64,000 bases of DNA from Pontibacter kalidii (GCF_026278245.1 NZ_CP111079.1:746501-810500), one strand, 5' to 3'. Positions 23,959-32,591 are shown, counted from the stretch's first letter. Made by a program: numbers and translations. Notes: a model not told the origin generated them from the letters alone.

Positions 23959-25614
23959 ATGGTTTCACAATACAACAGGTGGTTTCACCCCTACGAGATA
24001 AATGAGCAGTACAAGAAACGCGTGGCCTACTTCTGTATGGAGTATGGCATTGACCAGGCACTGAAAGTATACTCCGGCGGCCTTGGCTTTCTGGCCGGCT
24101 CCCACATGCGCAGCGCCTACGAGCTGCGGCAGAACATGATCGGCATCGGCATGCTCTGGAAGTACGGCTACTACGACCAGGAGCGCAACGACGACCAGAC
24201 CATGCGGCCCCACTTCCAGCAGAAGTTCTATTCTTTTCTGGAGGATTCAGGCATCACCGTTCGGGTGCTGGTAAACGAGCATCCGGTGCTGGTGAAGGCT
24301 ATGGTGCTCAAACCTGAGATATTCGGCACCGTGCCCATGTACTTCCTCACCACCGACATACCGGACAACGACCACCTGGCCCGCACCATCACGCACCGCC
24401 TTTACGACCCCGAGCCGCAGGCCCGCATCGCCCAGAGCATCGTGTTGGGCGTGGGAGGCGCTAAAGTGGTAGAGGCCCTGGGTGGGGCTGAGATCTACCA
24501 CATGAACGAGGGACACGCGCTGCCGCTGGCCTTTAAGCTGTTTGAAGATTACGGAAAGCTGGATGAGGTGCGCAAGCGCCTGGTGTTTACTACCCATACC
24601 CCCGAGAAGGCCGGCAACGAGCAGCACGATATTCATTTGCTGAACAGGATGAGCTTCTTCAACAGTGTCTCGCTGGAGGAGGTGCGGGAGCTTACAGCGA
24701 TGCACGGGCAGATGTTCGACCATACGCTGGCGGCGCTCCGGCTGGCAAAAGTAGCCAACGGCGTGTCGCAGTTGCACGGCGAGGTAGCCCGCGACATGTG
24801 GTACGAAAATGAAGGCGTTTGCGAGATCAAAGCCATCACCAACGCACAGAACTTTAATTTCTGGGCCGATATGGAGCTGTGGCAGGCGCAGGAGCGCAAT
24901 GATGACCAGGCCCTGAGCCAGCGCAAGGAGGAGCTGAAGCGGCAGCTGTTCAAGGAGGTGGCTAACCAGGCCGGCAAGCTTTTCCGCCCCGATGTGCTCA
25001 CGATAGTATGGGCCCGTCGCTTTGCGGCCTATAAGCGTGCCGACCTCATCGTACGGGACATACAGCGCTTCGCAGACCTGGTGACAAATGAAGAGATGCC
25101 GGTGCAGGTGATCTGGGCCGGAAAGCCTTACCCGTTTGACTTTGGGGCGATCAACGTGTTTAACAAGCTCGTGAAGTTATCGCAGCAGCTGGACAATGTG
25201 GCCGTGCTGACAGGCTATGAGATTGAGCTGTCGCGGAAGCTGAAGCAGGGCTGCGATGTGTGGCTGAACACGCCGCGCCGCCCGCGCGAGGCCTCCGGCA
25301 CCAGCGGTATGACGGCAAGTATGAACGGTGGCGTAAACGTGTCGATACAGGACGGTTGGCTGCCGGAGTACGCCCGCCACGGCGAAAATAGTTTCGTGCT
25401 GCCGATAGCCGATACCAGCCAGCCCAACGAGGCGCAGGACGACGAGGACCACGGTAACCTGATGAGGCTGCTGGAGAAGGAGATCGTGCCGGTATACTAC
25501 CATAACCAGGAGCGCTGGCGCCACATCATGAAGCAAAGTATGCGCAACGTGGTGCCGCACTTCGAGTCGAACCGAATGGCGCACCAGTATTATGAGGAGC
25601 TGTTTAATAGTTGA
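23959..25614 (+). CDS. glgP: Alpha-glucan phosphorylase homologue (GT35) with Thr at the PLP-lysine position
   Basis: A 551-residue cytoplasmic protein of the short alpha-glucan phosphorylase type, which in active members releases glucose-1-phosphate from glycogen-like glucans using PLP phosphate. Family blocks are clear: YSGGLGFLAGSHMRSAYEL, MNEGHALPLAF, FTTHTPEKAGNEQHD, WARRFAAYKRADLI and RRPREASGTSGM. The last block normally continues with the PLP-binding lysine (GTxxMK), but here the codon is ACG, giving T452. Either this clade uses another mechanism, or the protein is a non-phosphorylase transferase or regulatory homologue. It stands alone, with a terminator 44 bases downstream. Confidence 0.85.
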   Translation: MVSQYNRWFHPYEINEQYKKRVAYFCMEYGIDQALKVYSGGLGFLAGSHMRSAYELRQNMIGIGMLWKYGYYDQERNDDQTMRPHFQQKFYSFLEDSGITVRVLVNEHPVLVKAMVLKPEIFGTVPMYFLTTDIPDNDHLARTITHRLYDPEPQARIAQSIVLGVGGAKVVEALGGAEIYHMNEGHALPLAFKLFEDYGKLDEVRKRLVFTTHTPEKAGNEQHDIHLLNRMSFFNSVSLEEVRELTAMHGQMFDHTLAALRLAKVANGVSQLHGEVARDMWYENEGVCEIKAITNAQNFNFWADMELWQAQERNDDQALSQRKEELKRQLFKEVANQAGKLFRPDVLTIVWARRFAAYKRADLIVRDIQRFADLVTNEEMPVQVIWAGKPYPFDFGAINVFNKLVKLSQQLDNVAVLTGYEIELSRKLKQGCDVWLNTPRRPREASGTSGMTASMNGGVNVSIQDGWLPEYARHGENSFVLPIADTSQPNEAQDDEDHGNLMRLLEKEIVPVYYHNQERWRHIMKQSMRNVVPHFESNRMAHQYYEELFNS

Positions 25615-25657
25615 TGCTCGGCTTTTAGGTCTGAGCAAAGATAGAGTTGGAAGTATA

Positions 25658-25697
25658 AGCCTTTTGCTGGCAGCCTATGCTAGCAGAAGGCTTTTTT
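25658..25697 (+). terminator. Rho-independent terminator of the phosphorylase gene
   Basis: An 11-bp stem AGCCTTTTGCT/AGCAGAAGGCT (one G-U pair) with a 13-base loop is followed by a T run. Confidence 0.85.
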
Positions 25698-25745
25698 CTT
25701 TCCGGCACAATCATCAGGTTTGTGTCCTTCAAGCCATACCCCCGT

Positions 25746-26076
25746 TGGCGCGAGCTTGCAGCTCGTGTCCTTTTATACTTCAGTTATACTTTACCTTCGC
25801 TGTTTATACTTTCCTAGCCACCGCTTCCCGCAACTGGAGACAAGCTATACTTTCAAAACACCGCTGATCCTCTAGTTCCCACCAACCTATCGTTTCATTT
25901 CTACCTTTCTGCCCTCCCAGGCCGGGAGGCCTCGTCCTGGGGGTAGGGGCCCTCGATGAAGGGCATCGCGCTGTGTACATTTCCTTTGCTTGACCTGCGG
26001 TCTCCGCAATTTCGCTGAAGCGAAACCGGAAATCTACAAGGCGCTCAACCCAAGGACTGGGTTCAGTTCGATAGCC
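25746..26076 (+). repeat. Structured element F (copy 2)
   Basis: Starts with hairpin GGCGCGAGCTTGCAGCTCGT (25747-25769), then CAAGCTATACTTTC, CGTTTCATTTCT, a CCCAGGCCGGGAGGCC stem, GGGCATCGCGCTGTGTACAT, the TTTCGCTGAAGCGAAA hairpin, AATCTACAAGGCGCTCAACC and CAGTTCGATAGCC. It is the forward orientation of the element at 10166-10436. Confidence 0.75.
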
Positions 26077-26099
26077 AAAGCCTTTCCTAATGCAACTGG

Positions 26100-26240
26100 A
26101 ACCAAAGTTCCCCTTTGAAGGGGGTAGGGGGATGTTAATTGCCTTCAGAAACTCCCTCCCCTGTTTTTAGGAGAGGGAGGGGAGGGGTGAAAAGCTCCCC
26201 TCCTTAGACAAGGAGGGGTAGGGATGCTTGGACCCGGAGC
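26100..26240. repeat. GGGG-rich hairpin repeats (block C and related)
   Basis: Contains AAGTTCCCCTTTGAAGGGGG with TAGGGGGATG, a CTCCC...GGGAGGGGAGGGG segment, and CTCCCCTCCTTAGACAAGGA with GGGGTAGGGATGCTTGGACC. These are single parts of the composite block and of the inverted-repeat arm at 20.5 kb. Confidence 0.65.
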
Positions 26241-26261
26241 TACAAATGTCTTCATCAAACC

Positions 26262-26290
26262 AAAAAAGCCGCCCATACTTTGGGCGGCTC
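26262..26290 (-). terminator. Rho-independent terminator of pepD
   Basis: On the minus strand an AGCCGCCCA/TGGGCGGCT stem with loop AAGTA is followed by a run of T residues. Confidence 0.85.
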
Positions 26291-26340
26291 TCCTGTTTAT
26301 ACTTAGTTAAGTGAGGAGTGCAGATGAAGCAAGTATACTT

Positions 26341-26372
26341 CATCCCAACAACTAACAACTAAAAACCAGCAA
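26341..26372. repeat. AACTAACAACT short-period tract at the pepD stop
   Basis: Copies of AACTAACAACTAAAAAC lie directly after the pepD stop codon (minus strand reading GTTGTTAGTTGTT). Same class as the tract at 4006-4072. Confidence 0.5.
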
Positions 26373-27833
26373 CTACTTAACCGGAATGTGCTGCAGCGTC
26401 TCCAGCAGGAAGTCCCAGTACTTCTGTACCGAGCTGATCTGTACTTTCTCGTCGGGGGAGTGGGCGCCGCGGATGTTCGGTCCGAAGGAAATCATCTCCA
26501 TACCCGGGTAGTTGGCGCCAATGATACCGCATTCCAATCCGGCATGGCAGGCGCTCACATCCGGCTCACTGTTAAACTTGCTGCGGTACAGGTCGCTCAT
26601 CAACTTAATAATAGAGGCGTCCGGGGCTGGCGTCCAACCAGGGTAGGAGCCGCTTACCACAACCTCAGCCCCCGCCAGTTCCAGCGCCGATTGTACGGCT
26701 GCCGCCAGATCATCTTTTTCTGTATCCACCGCACTGCGGGTCAGGCACAGGATCTTGTAGGCGCCGTCTTTCAGCTCCACACGCGCTACGTTGTTCGATG
26801 TCTGCACTAGTCCCTCTATCTCCGGGCTCATGCGGTAGATGCCGTTCGGTGTGGCGTAGATGGCGCGCAGCAGGGTAGCGGCAAAATCTTTTGTGGCTAC
26901 CTGTGCCGGGGCAGCTATACTTTCCAGCTGCAGCTGCAGGTTCGGGTCCGTGGTTTTATACTCTTGCGCAAGTATGTTGCGTTGCTCTCCCACAAACTGC
27001 TCGAAAGCGGCCTTGTCAGCCTCTGCCACGGCTACCACAGATGCAGACTCGCGTGGGATGGCGTTGCGCAGGCCGCCGCCGTCTATACTTCCGATGCGCA
27101 GGTCAAACTGCCTGCCAGCATGGTGCAGCAGGCGGTTCATGAGTTTGTTGGCATTGGCACGGCCAAGTATAATGTCCATGCCGGAGTGGCCGCCGGTAAG
27201 GCCTTTTACCGTGAGCCTGTAGCCAGCCATTCCGGCTGGTATAGCCTCCTGCTCATACTTCCCATTAGCCGTTACATCCACGCTACCAGCACAGCCAATG
27301 GTCAGTTCTCGATCATCCTCAGTGTCCAGGTTCAGCAGGATGCTTGCCTCTAGTAAACCACCCTTCAGGCCCAGGGCACCTGTCATGCCGGTTTCCTCAT
27401 CAATGGTAAACAAAGCCTCAATAGCCGGGTGGGGGATATCCTTAGAGGCAAGTATGGCCATGATGGTGGCCACACCGATGCCGTTGTCAGCGCCCAGCGT
27501 GGTGCCACGTGCCTTTACCCAATCTTCGTCCACGTACATCTCAATGCCCTGTGTGTCGAAGTCGAAGTCTGTGTCGTTGTTCTTTTGGTGTACCATGTCC
27601 AGGTGGCTTTGCATGGCCACTGTCTGGCGGTTCTCCATGCCCGGGGTTGCCGGCTTTTTGATGATGACGTTGCCCACCTCGTCCTTAAAAGTCTCTAGCC
27701 CTAGCTTGTGGCCAAAATCAAGTATAAACTGTATCACGCGCTCCTCTTTCTTGGAGGGGCGTGGCACAGCGTTTAAGTCAGCAAAGTTTTCCCAGAGCGC
27801 CTTTGGCTCCAGGCTACGTACTTCAGAGCTCAT
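26373..27833 (-). CDS. pepD: Aminoacyl-histidine dipeptidase (M20 family, PepD)
   Basis: A 486-residue cytoplasmic di-zinc dipeptidase that hydrolyses Xaa-His dipeptides such as carnosine-type substrates and supplies amino acids. Metal and catalytic motifs of M20C are present: QSHLDMVHQ (first His and Asp), GTTLGADNGIG (bridging Asp), TIDEETGMTGA (catalytic Glu then metal Glu), LNLDTEDD and, near the C-terminus, ACHAGLECG and the His in RGAHSPDEKV. A small lid domain is inserted around 200-390. Length matches E. coli PepD (485). It is a single gene with its own terminator. Confidence 0.93.
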   Translation of the reverse strand: MSSEVRSLEPKALWENFADLNAVPRPSKKEERVIQFILDFGHKLGLETFKDEVGNVIIKKPATPGMENRQTVAMQSHLDMVHQKNNDTDFDFDTQGIEMYVDEDWVKARGTTLGADNGIGVATIMAILASKDIPHPAIEALFTIDEETGMTGALGLKGGLLEASILLNLDTEDDRELTIGCAGSVDVTANGKYEQEAIPAGMAGYRLTVKGLTGGHSGMDIILGRANANKLMNRLLHHAGRQFDLRIGSIDGGGLRNAIPRESASVVAVAEADKAAFEQFVGEQRNILAQEYKTTDPNLQLQLESIAAPAQVATKDFAATLLRAIYATPNGIYRMSPEIEGLVQTSNNVARVELKDGAYKILCLTRSAVDTEKDDLAAAVQSALELAGAEVVVSGSYPGWTPAPDASIIKLMSDLYRSKFNSEPDVSACHAGLECGIIGANYPGMEMISFGPNIRGAHSPDEKVQISSVQKYWDFLLETLQHIPVK

Positions 27834-27933
27834 AGTTTATATAGTTTTAAATTCCATTTTTGATGCAGCAGTTGCCGCAGGCTTAAAGTTACGGGTTTCA
27901 GCCGGAAAAACAGGGAAGCGAAGAAAGGCTTTG

Positions 27934-28992
27934 TCAGGATTTGAGCTCTAAGCGGGCCGGGCCGCCCACCGGGTAGCCCACGCAGGTCAGCACCAGCCCC
28001 TGGTGCAGGTCGCGCTCCGTCAGCACCTCGTTGTACGACATCCAAACGTTGCCTGTGGTGCAGCGGGCGGTGCAATTGCCGCACTTGCCGGCCTCGCAGC
28101 TGTAGGGCAGGCGCAGGCCTGCCTTGCGTGCAGCCCGCAGTATAGTATCCGGGTATTCCACCGTCAGCTTATACTCCTGTTCTTTAAAATGAAGTATAAC
28201 CTCATGCGGATCGGTGTCAGGAGGCATCTGTTTTACGGCTACTTTGGTGGTGTCGAAGTTTTCGCGGCGGATGTTTTCATGTGGTACCCCCTGCTGTGTA
28301 AGTGCCCAAAAGCACATGCGCATATAGCCGAGCGGCCCGCATATGTAGAACAGCACCTGGTGCAGCGGTGCCACCGCATACTGCCGCACAAACTGCTGCA
28401 GCAGGTCTTTGTACAGCCTGGCCTGCGCCAGGTCGGGGGAGTTGCTGAACAGATACTGCAGCCTGAAGCGATCCGGAAATGCCTCTGCCAACTGCTCCAG
28501 CTCTTTTTTGTAGATAGCCTTCTGCGGGTTGCTGTTGCTGTAGATGAGCGTTACGGCCATATCCGGGTGAGAATAAAGTATGGTTTTGAGCAACGAGAGC
28601 TCCGGAGTGATGCCGCTCCCGGCTGCCAGCAGAAATACCTGCCGGTAGTCCTGCATGTTCTCCGGAAGTATAAACAGGCCGGCTGCCCCGGCGGCGTGGA
28701 GTTTATCACCCACCTGTACGTCATCCACCAGCCTTCTGGAGAAAAACCCGTTCTCTATGCGCTTCACGCCGATACTGAGCGGCTCATCAAGGGCAGGGGA
28801 GGAGGTGAAGGAGTACGAGCGCCGAATGTCCTGATCCTTATCCGTATGTACTAGCGTGAGGTATTGCCCGGCTTTGTACGGCAGGGGTTGGTCTGGCTCC
28901 AGTGTAAAGGTTTTAAAGTCCGGCAGTTCCTCCCGGATGCCGGTTACGGTCAGGGTATAGTGGTCGGTGGGTAAAGTATGGTTAGCCTTCAT
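27934..28992 (-). CDS. Ferredoxin-NADP reductase fused to a 2Fe-2S ferredoxin (PaaE-like)
   Basis: A 352-residue electron-transfer protein. Residues ~10-105 form the FAD barrel with RRSYSFTSSP, ~105-235 the NAD(P)H domain with AAGSGITPELSLLK and YICGPLGYMRM, and ~265-352 a plant-type ferredoxin with C299-x4-C304-x2-C307 and C337. This is the architecture of phenylacetyl-CoA epoxygenase reductase PaaE and related oxygenase reductases. No oxygenase genes are adjacent, so its partner is unknown. The start is ATG 28992 (MKANHTLPTDHYTLTV). Confidence 0.9.
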   Translation of the reverse strand: MKANHTLPTDHYTLTVTGIREELPDFKTFTLEPDQPLPYKAGQYLTLVHTDKDQDIRRSYSFTSSPALDEPLSIGVKRIENGFFSRRLVDDVQVGDKLHAAGAAGLFILPENMQDYRQVFLLAAGSGITPELSLLKTILYSHPDMAVTLIYSNSNPQKAIYKKELEQLAEAFPDRFRLQYLFSNSPDLAQARLYKDLLQQFVRQYAVAPLHQVLFYICGPLGYMRMCFWALTQQGVPHENIRRENFDTTKVAVKQMPPDTDPHEVILHFKEQEYKLTVEYPDTILRAARKAGLRLPYSCEAGKCGNCTARCTTGNVWMSYNEVLTERDLHQGLVLTCVGYPVGGPARLELKS

Positions 28993-29134
28993 GCGGTTGC
29001 TTACGCTAAAGTATGGATGTTCGGTGCAGTAGTATAAGGTAGTGTCTTTCTTTATGAACAGGGTGTGGAGGTGTCTGGTTATTTTAGGGGTGCTTAATTA
29101 GCCTTTTATACTTTGGGTATACTTTTATATTTGT
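28993..29134. other. Spacer upstream of the reductase gene
   Basis: No gene seen. It contains TATACTTTGGGTATACTTTT near 29107, two copies of the iterated word, and leads into the repeat-filled region that extends to 30000. Confidence 0.4.
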
Positions 29135-29412
29135 CTGGTGCAAGCGTCCGCTTGTGCCTTCTTATAGCCGCTGCTAACCCTAACCTGAAGCAAGCTATAC
29201 TTGCTAGCTGCCGTTCAACCACGGCTTTACAACCTACTCGCTTCATTTCTGGCTGTGGCTCCCTCATGGCCGGGAGGCCTTATCCTGGGGGTAGGGGCCC
29301 TCGATAAGGGCATCCCGCGGTGTACATTTCCTTTGCTGCCGCAATTTCGCTGAAGCGAAACCGTAAATCTACAAGGCGCTCAACCCAAGGACTGGGTGTC
29401 AGTTCGATAGCC
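29135..29412 (+). repeat. Structured element F (copy 3)
   Basis: Begins with the hairpin GGTGCAAGCGTCCGCTTGTG (29136-29158), then CAAGCTATACTTGCTAGCTG, CGCTTCATTTCTGGC, a GGCCGGGAGGCC stem, GGGCATCCCGCGGTGTACAT, TTTCGCTGAAGCGAAA, AATCTACAAGGCGCTCAACC and ends CAGTTCGATAGCC. It is inverted with respect to the copy at 29698-29948. Confidence 0.78.
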
Positions 29413-29423
29413 GCTGCCCTTAC

Positions 29424-29493
29424 TGTCATCTCGACCTTTGGGAGAGATCTTTCTAGAATTCCGGATAGATCTCTCGCCCTGCTCGAGATGACA
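29424..29493. repeat. 70-bp palindromic element E (copy 2)
   Basis: TGTCATCTCGACCTTTGGGA at the left pairs with the reverse complement at the right end (GCTCGAGATGACA). Inner GAGAGATC/GATCTCTC words pair as well. Same length as, and opposite orientation to, the copy at 10087-10156. Confidence 0.75.
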
Positions 29494-29507
29494 GGGAAGG
29501 GAGTAAA

Positions 29508-29660
29508 TGCAATTCCCCTCCTCGGAGGGGCTGGGGGTGGGTTTATACTTTGTAGGGACAGGTCGCGACCTGTTCGCGCAATACAAGCTGCCATGAAACT
29601 TATACTTTAGCTACAGTAACTCCAGGCTCCCCTCCTGGGGTAGGGGCCCTCGAAAAAAAA
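29508..29660. repeat. Composite block A-B-C (copy 3)
   Basis: TTCCCCTCCTCGGAGGGGCT then GGGGGTGGGTTTATACTT, the palindrome AGGGACAGGTCGCGACCTGT, GCCATGAAACTTATACTTTA and a shortened CTCCCCTCCTGGGG hairpin. Same order and orientation as 5668-5840. Confidence 0.7.
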
Positions 29661-29697
29661 CAAGGAGAGGGAGCTCTGTTGAAGCTCCGTTAGCAGC

Positions 29698-29948
29698 AGC
29701 TATCGAATCTGTTTCCAGTCTTTGGGTTGAGCGCCTTGTGAGATTCCGGTGCCGCCTTGGCGGCATTGCGACCGAAGGGTAGCAAAGGAAGGGAACACAG
29801 CGCGATGCCCGAAGACGAGCCCTCCCGGGCTTGAGAGCACCAAAGCCAGAAATACAACTGTAGGTTTGTAAGTCTGGAGGTTGAACAGGAGCTAATAAGG
29901 ATAGCTTGGTTCCAGGTGCAGGAAGCAGGGGCTATGCAAGTATAGCCG
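29698..29948 (-). repeat. Structured element F (copy 4, diverged)
   Basis: Reverse orientation. TTGGGTTGAGCGCCTTGTGA, then a hairpin GCCGCCTTGGCGGC in place of the TTTCGCT/AGCGAAA stem, CACAGCGCGATGCCCGAAGA, GAGCCCTCCCGGGCTTGAGA and AAGCCAGAAATACAACTGTA. The terminal hairpin is missing or decayed and is replaced by a TATAAG array. The stem change keeps pairing, which suggests selection on structure. Confidence 0.72.
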
Positions 29949-29951
29949 AAT

Positions 29952-29993
29952 TATAAGTATAAGTATAAGTATAAGTATAAGTATAAGTATAAG
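29952..29993 (+). repeat. Tandem hexamer array (TATAAG)7
   Basis: Seven perfect copies of TATAAG in 42 bases. Read in another phase this is a run of AAGTAT, the core of the word that is overrepresented throughout the window. Confidence 0.95.
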
Positions 29994-30039
29994 CCCAGCG
30001 CACACGGATTAAGAAGCTTAAAGGAATTGGGGAGAAAAC

Positions 30040-30075
30040 GAGAAAGGCCTGCAGCAAACGCCGCAGGCCTTTCTC
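30040..30075 (-). terminator. Terminator of the TonB-type receptor gene
   Basis: Perfect inverted repeat GAGAAAGGCCTGC/GCAGGCCTTTCTC (with about ten loop bases), 20 bases after the receptor stop on the minus strand, followed by a T-containing stretch. Confidence 0.75.
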
Positions 30076-30095
30076 AGACTTACACAAAATAGGTA

Positions 30096-32537
30096 TTAGT
30101 TACCCCCAGTTCGGTTCAACTCATCCAGGTTCACGTTGCGCTTCTTAGACTCGAACTCGGAGCCTTTGCTGAAGCGGTAGCGCAGGTTAACCCGGAAAGA
30201 GCGATTGCCCCAGTATTGCTCAATGGCGTTCACGTTGCCGTTCAGCTTGGTGTCTACTTTCATCACGCGGCTTTTAAAGATGTCGGTCACGTTCATGCTC
30301 AGGGTCAGGCGGTCGTCCAGGAAGCTGCGCTTCAGGCCGGCATCCACCCACCACTGCGGCTCTACCCTGTAAAGGCCATATACCGCTGCTCCCTGATAGC
30401 TGCCGCCCAGCTCCAGGCGGATGTCTTTAGGCAGCAGGATGTTATTGGTGGTTTGGGCAATGGCTGTTACCTGATCGTTGACCACCATTTTGCCGTTGTT
30501 GAAGTTTGTGAACTCCTGGTACATTACGATCACGTTGTTGCTGATATCCCAGTTGTTGGAGATTTTGATCGGGGCCACCAGCGTAGCCCGGGCACTCTTC
30601 ATGTCGCGCACGTTCTGCTGCTGGAAAACCGTGGTGTTGTCCTCGGGGTTCTGGTTCGGAATCTCGGCTATAAAATTCTTGGTCACGGCATAGCCCAGGA
30701 TCAGGTTGTAGGTCTGCTTTAGGGTGTGCGTCATCTCGAAGGAGTTGGTATACTGCGGCTTTAGCTGCGGGTTGCCCTGCGCCCATGTATAAGGGTCCAG
30801 GTAGAAGATGAAGGGGTTGAGCGCCTGGTAATTAGGCCTGTTAATGCGGCGGCTATACTTGTAGCCGATCTGGTAGTTATCGCTCAGCTTCTGCTGCAGA
30901 AATACGCTCGGGAACAGGTCCAGGTAATCGCGGTCAATCTTTCCTTCCGCCTTGTCCAAAGATTCGCCTTTGGCAAAAGTCTGCTCCGCCCGCAGGCCCG
31001 CCTGCAGGGTCCATTTCACGCCCAGCGTAGCGTTTAGGTTCGCATAGGCTGCCAGTATGTTTTCCTTATACACGAAGTGGTTGCTGCGTTGTGGGTCGAG
31101 TGTTCTTCTGCCGTCGGTGGTTTCGAAAAAACGTAGCTCGTTATCCGATACCACATGGCTGGCCTTGGCGCCCAGTTCCAGCTTCGTCTGCTTGTTCAGC
31201 TGTTTAGTAAAGTCGGCTTTAGCCGAGTAAATGTCGTAGCCGGTCGGGTTTTCGCTGAGCAACAATTCCTCTTCTGTCGGCGCGTTGCTGTTCAGGAACT
31301 CCTTTCGGTTGATGAACTTAAAGTCATCGTCGCTGGTGATGTGCACGTAGTCCAGGTCGGCCGAGAGGGTTGTGCCCGTAGTATCCAGCTTGCCTAGGTA
31401 GTGGAAGTTAAAAGTGCCGTTTCTATACTCGCCTTCTGACTTGTTGGTAGCATCGATAAAAAGTTTTTCGCCGGTGTTCACATCGTTCAGGTAAGAAGCG
31501 GTCAGGAACCTATTGTCGCTGCTGCTGCCGATGATGTTGGCCATCACCCCGATGCTGTGCCTGTCGTTAATGTCATAGTCGGTACCGATGCGCAGCGAAG
31601 GCTCAAAGCGCTCGCTCTCCTCGCGCCCGGTCTGGTCGAAATTGCTGGTGCTGCCGTCCTTGTTGAGGAAGATGCGGCGCATTTCCATATCGCGGTAACG
31701 CTGGCGGTTGGCCAGGTCCAGGCTTCCGAAGGAGTTCCACTTGCCGCTTTTGTGGCTCAGCTCCGCGCCGGAAGTATAAGTACTCAGGTTGTTGTACTGG
31801 TAGCCGGCGTACACGCTGCCACTCATGCCCATCCCCACAGCCTTTTTCAGGTTGATGTTGATGACGCCGGAGGCTCCTTCTGCCTCATACTTTGCCGAAG
31901 GGTTGGTGATGATCTCCAGGTCTTTCACGTTCTCGGCGGTCATGCCCTGCAGCAGCGTCTGCAGTTCTTTGCCAGACAGGTAGCTGCGCTTGCCGTTGAT
32001 CATGATCTGCACGCCGGCTTTGCCGTTGAGCTGGATGTTGCCGTCCTGGTCAATCCACACGCCCGGCGACTTGGAGAGCACCTCGTAGGCCGTGCTGCCG
32101 CTGGCCAGGGCCGTGCCCTCCACACTTACTACCATCTTGTCAGGCTCTGTGGTCACCGTGGGACGCATGGCCTGCACCTGCACCTCCTTCAGGGTTTTCA
32201 CATCCGGCTTTACCTGCAGCTTGCCGAAGTCCTTGGAGAAATTTGGCCCTGTCACCTCAAAGGCAGGGGTCTGTAGCTCCACATAGCCCAGGCCGCTCAG
32301 CTTCAGCAGGTAAGTGCCTTTGGCGGGTGTCATGATCTGGAAGTTTCCGTCCATGTCGGCAATGGCACCGGTAACCACCTTGGCGGACGCAGCCTCCAGC
32401 ACGGCCACGTTCACGAAGCCCACCGGCTGCTCTTTGTCGTCGAGCACGGTGCCCGTCAGCATTCCTGCAGACTGTGCAAAAGCCTGGCTGCTACAGAGAA
32501 AGAAGAGGAAAGCGAGGTAAACGTAAAATCTTTTCAT
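30096..32537 (-). CDS. Outer-membrane beta-barrel receptor with carboxypeptidase-like domain (OMP_b-brl_3 type)
   Basis: An 813-residue TonB-dependent-receptor-like protein. A signal peptide (ending SSQAFA) precedes a CarboxypepD_reg domain at ~25-105 (GTVLDDKEQPVGFVNVAV). A plug follows at ~115-230, with YEVLSKSPGVWIDQDGNIQL, INGKRSYLSGKEL and EIITNPSAKYEAEGASGVIN. The rest is a long beta-barrel ending at a basic tail. This layout is typical of Bacteroidota receptors with no SusD partner, and no susD-like gene is adjacent. It lies immediately downstream of the copper-resistance genes on the same strand and might import or sense a metal chelate, but this rests on position only. A palindromic site at 32592-32614 may control it. 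Confidence 0.88.
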   Translation of the reverse strand: MKRFYVYLAFLFFLCSSQAFAQSAGMLTGTVLDDKEQPVGFVNVAVLEAASAKVVTGAIADMDGNFQIMTPAKGTYLLKLSGLGYVELQTPAFEVTGPNFSKDFGKLQVKPDVKTLKEVQVQAMRPTVTTEPDKMVVSVEGTALASGSTAYEVLSKSPGVWIDQDGNIQLNGKAGVQIMINGKRSYLSGKELQTLLQGMTAENVKDLEIITNPSAKYEAEGASGVININLKKAVGMGMSGSVYAGYQYNNLSTYTSGAELSHKSGKWNSFGSLDLANRQRYRDMEMRRIFLNKDGSTSNFDQTGREESERFEPSLRIGTDYDINDRHSIGVMANIIGSSSDNRFLTASYLNDVNTGEKLFIDATNKSEGEYRNGTFNFHYLGKLDTTGTTLSADLDYVHITSDDDFKFINRKEFLNSNAPTEEELLLSENPTGYDIYSAKADFTKQLNKQTKLELGAKASHVVSDNELRFFETTDGRRTLDPQRSNHFVYKENILAAYANLNATLGVKWTLQAGLRAEQTFAKGESLDKAEGKIDRDYLDLFPSVFLQQKLSDNYQIGYKYSRRINRPNYQALNPFIFYLDPYTWAQGNPQLKPQYTNSFEMTHTLKQTYNLILGYAVTKNFIAEIPNQNPEDNTTVFQQQNVRDMKSARATLVAPIKISNNWDISNNVIVMYQEFTNFNNGKMVVNDQVTAIAQTTNNILLPKDIRLELGGSYQGAAVYGLYRVEPQWWVDAGLKRSFLDDRLTLSMNVTDIFKSRVMKVDTKLNGNVNAIEQYWGNRSFRVNLRYRFSKGSEFESKKRNVNLDELNRTGGN

Positions 32538-32591
32538 GGTTTTATTTTGTGTAGTGTTGATAAATGGATCGATGATGCAAACTTATACTAT

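Noticed and set aside
29280..29610. Open frames on both strands between 29.28 and 29.61 kb
   Set aside because: They translate palindromic repeats (element E and the composite block); similar peptides would arise at every copy.
29952..29993. Tandem array considered as a CRISPR or phase-variable coding repeat
   Set aside because: No spacers and no cas genes; it is not in a reading frame of any gene.
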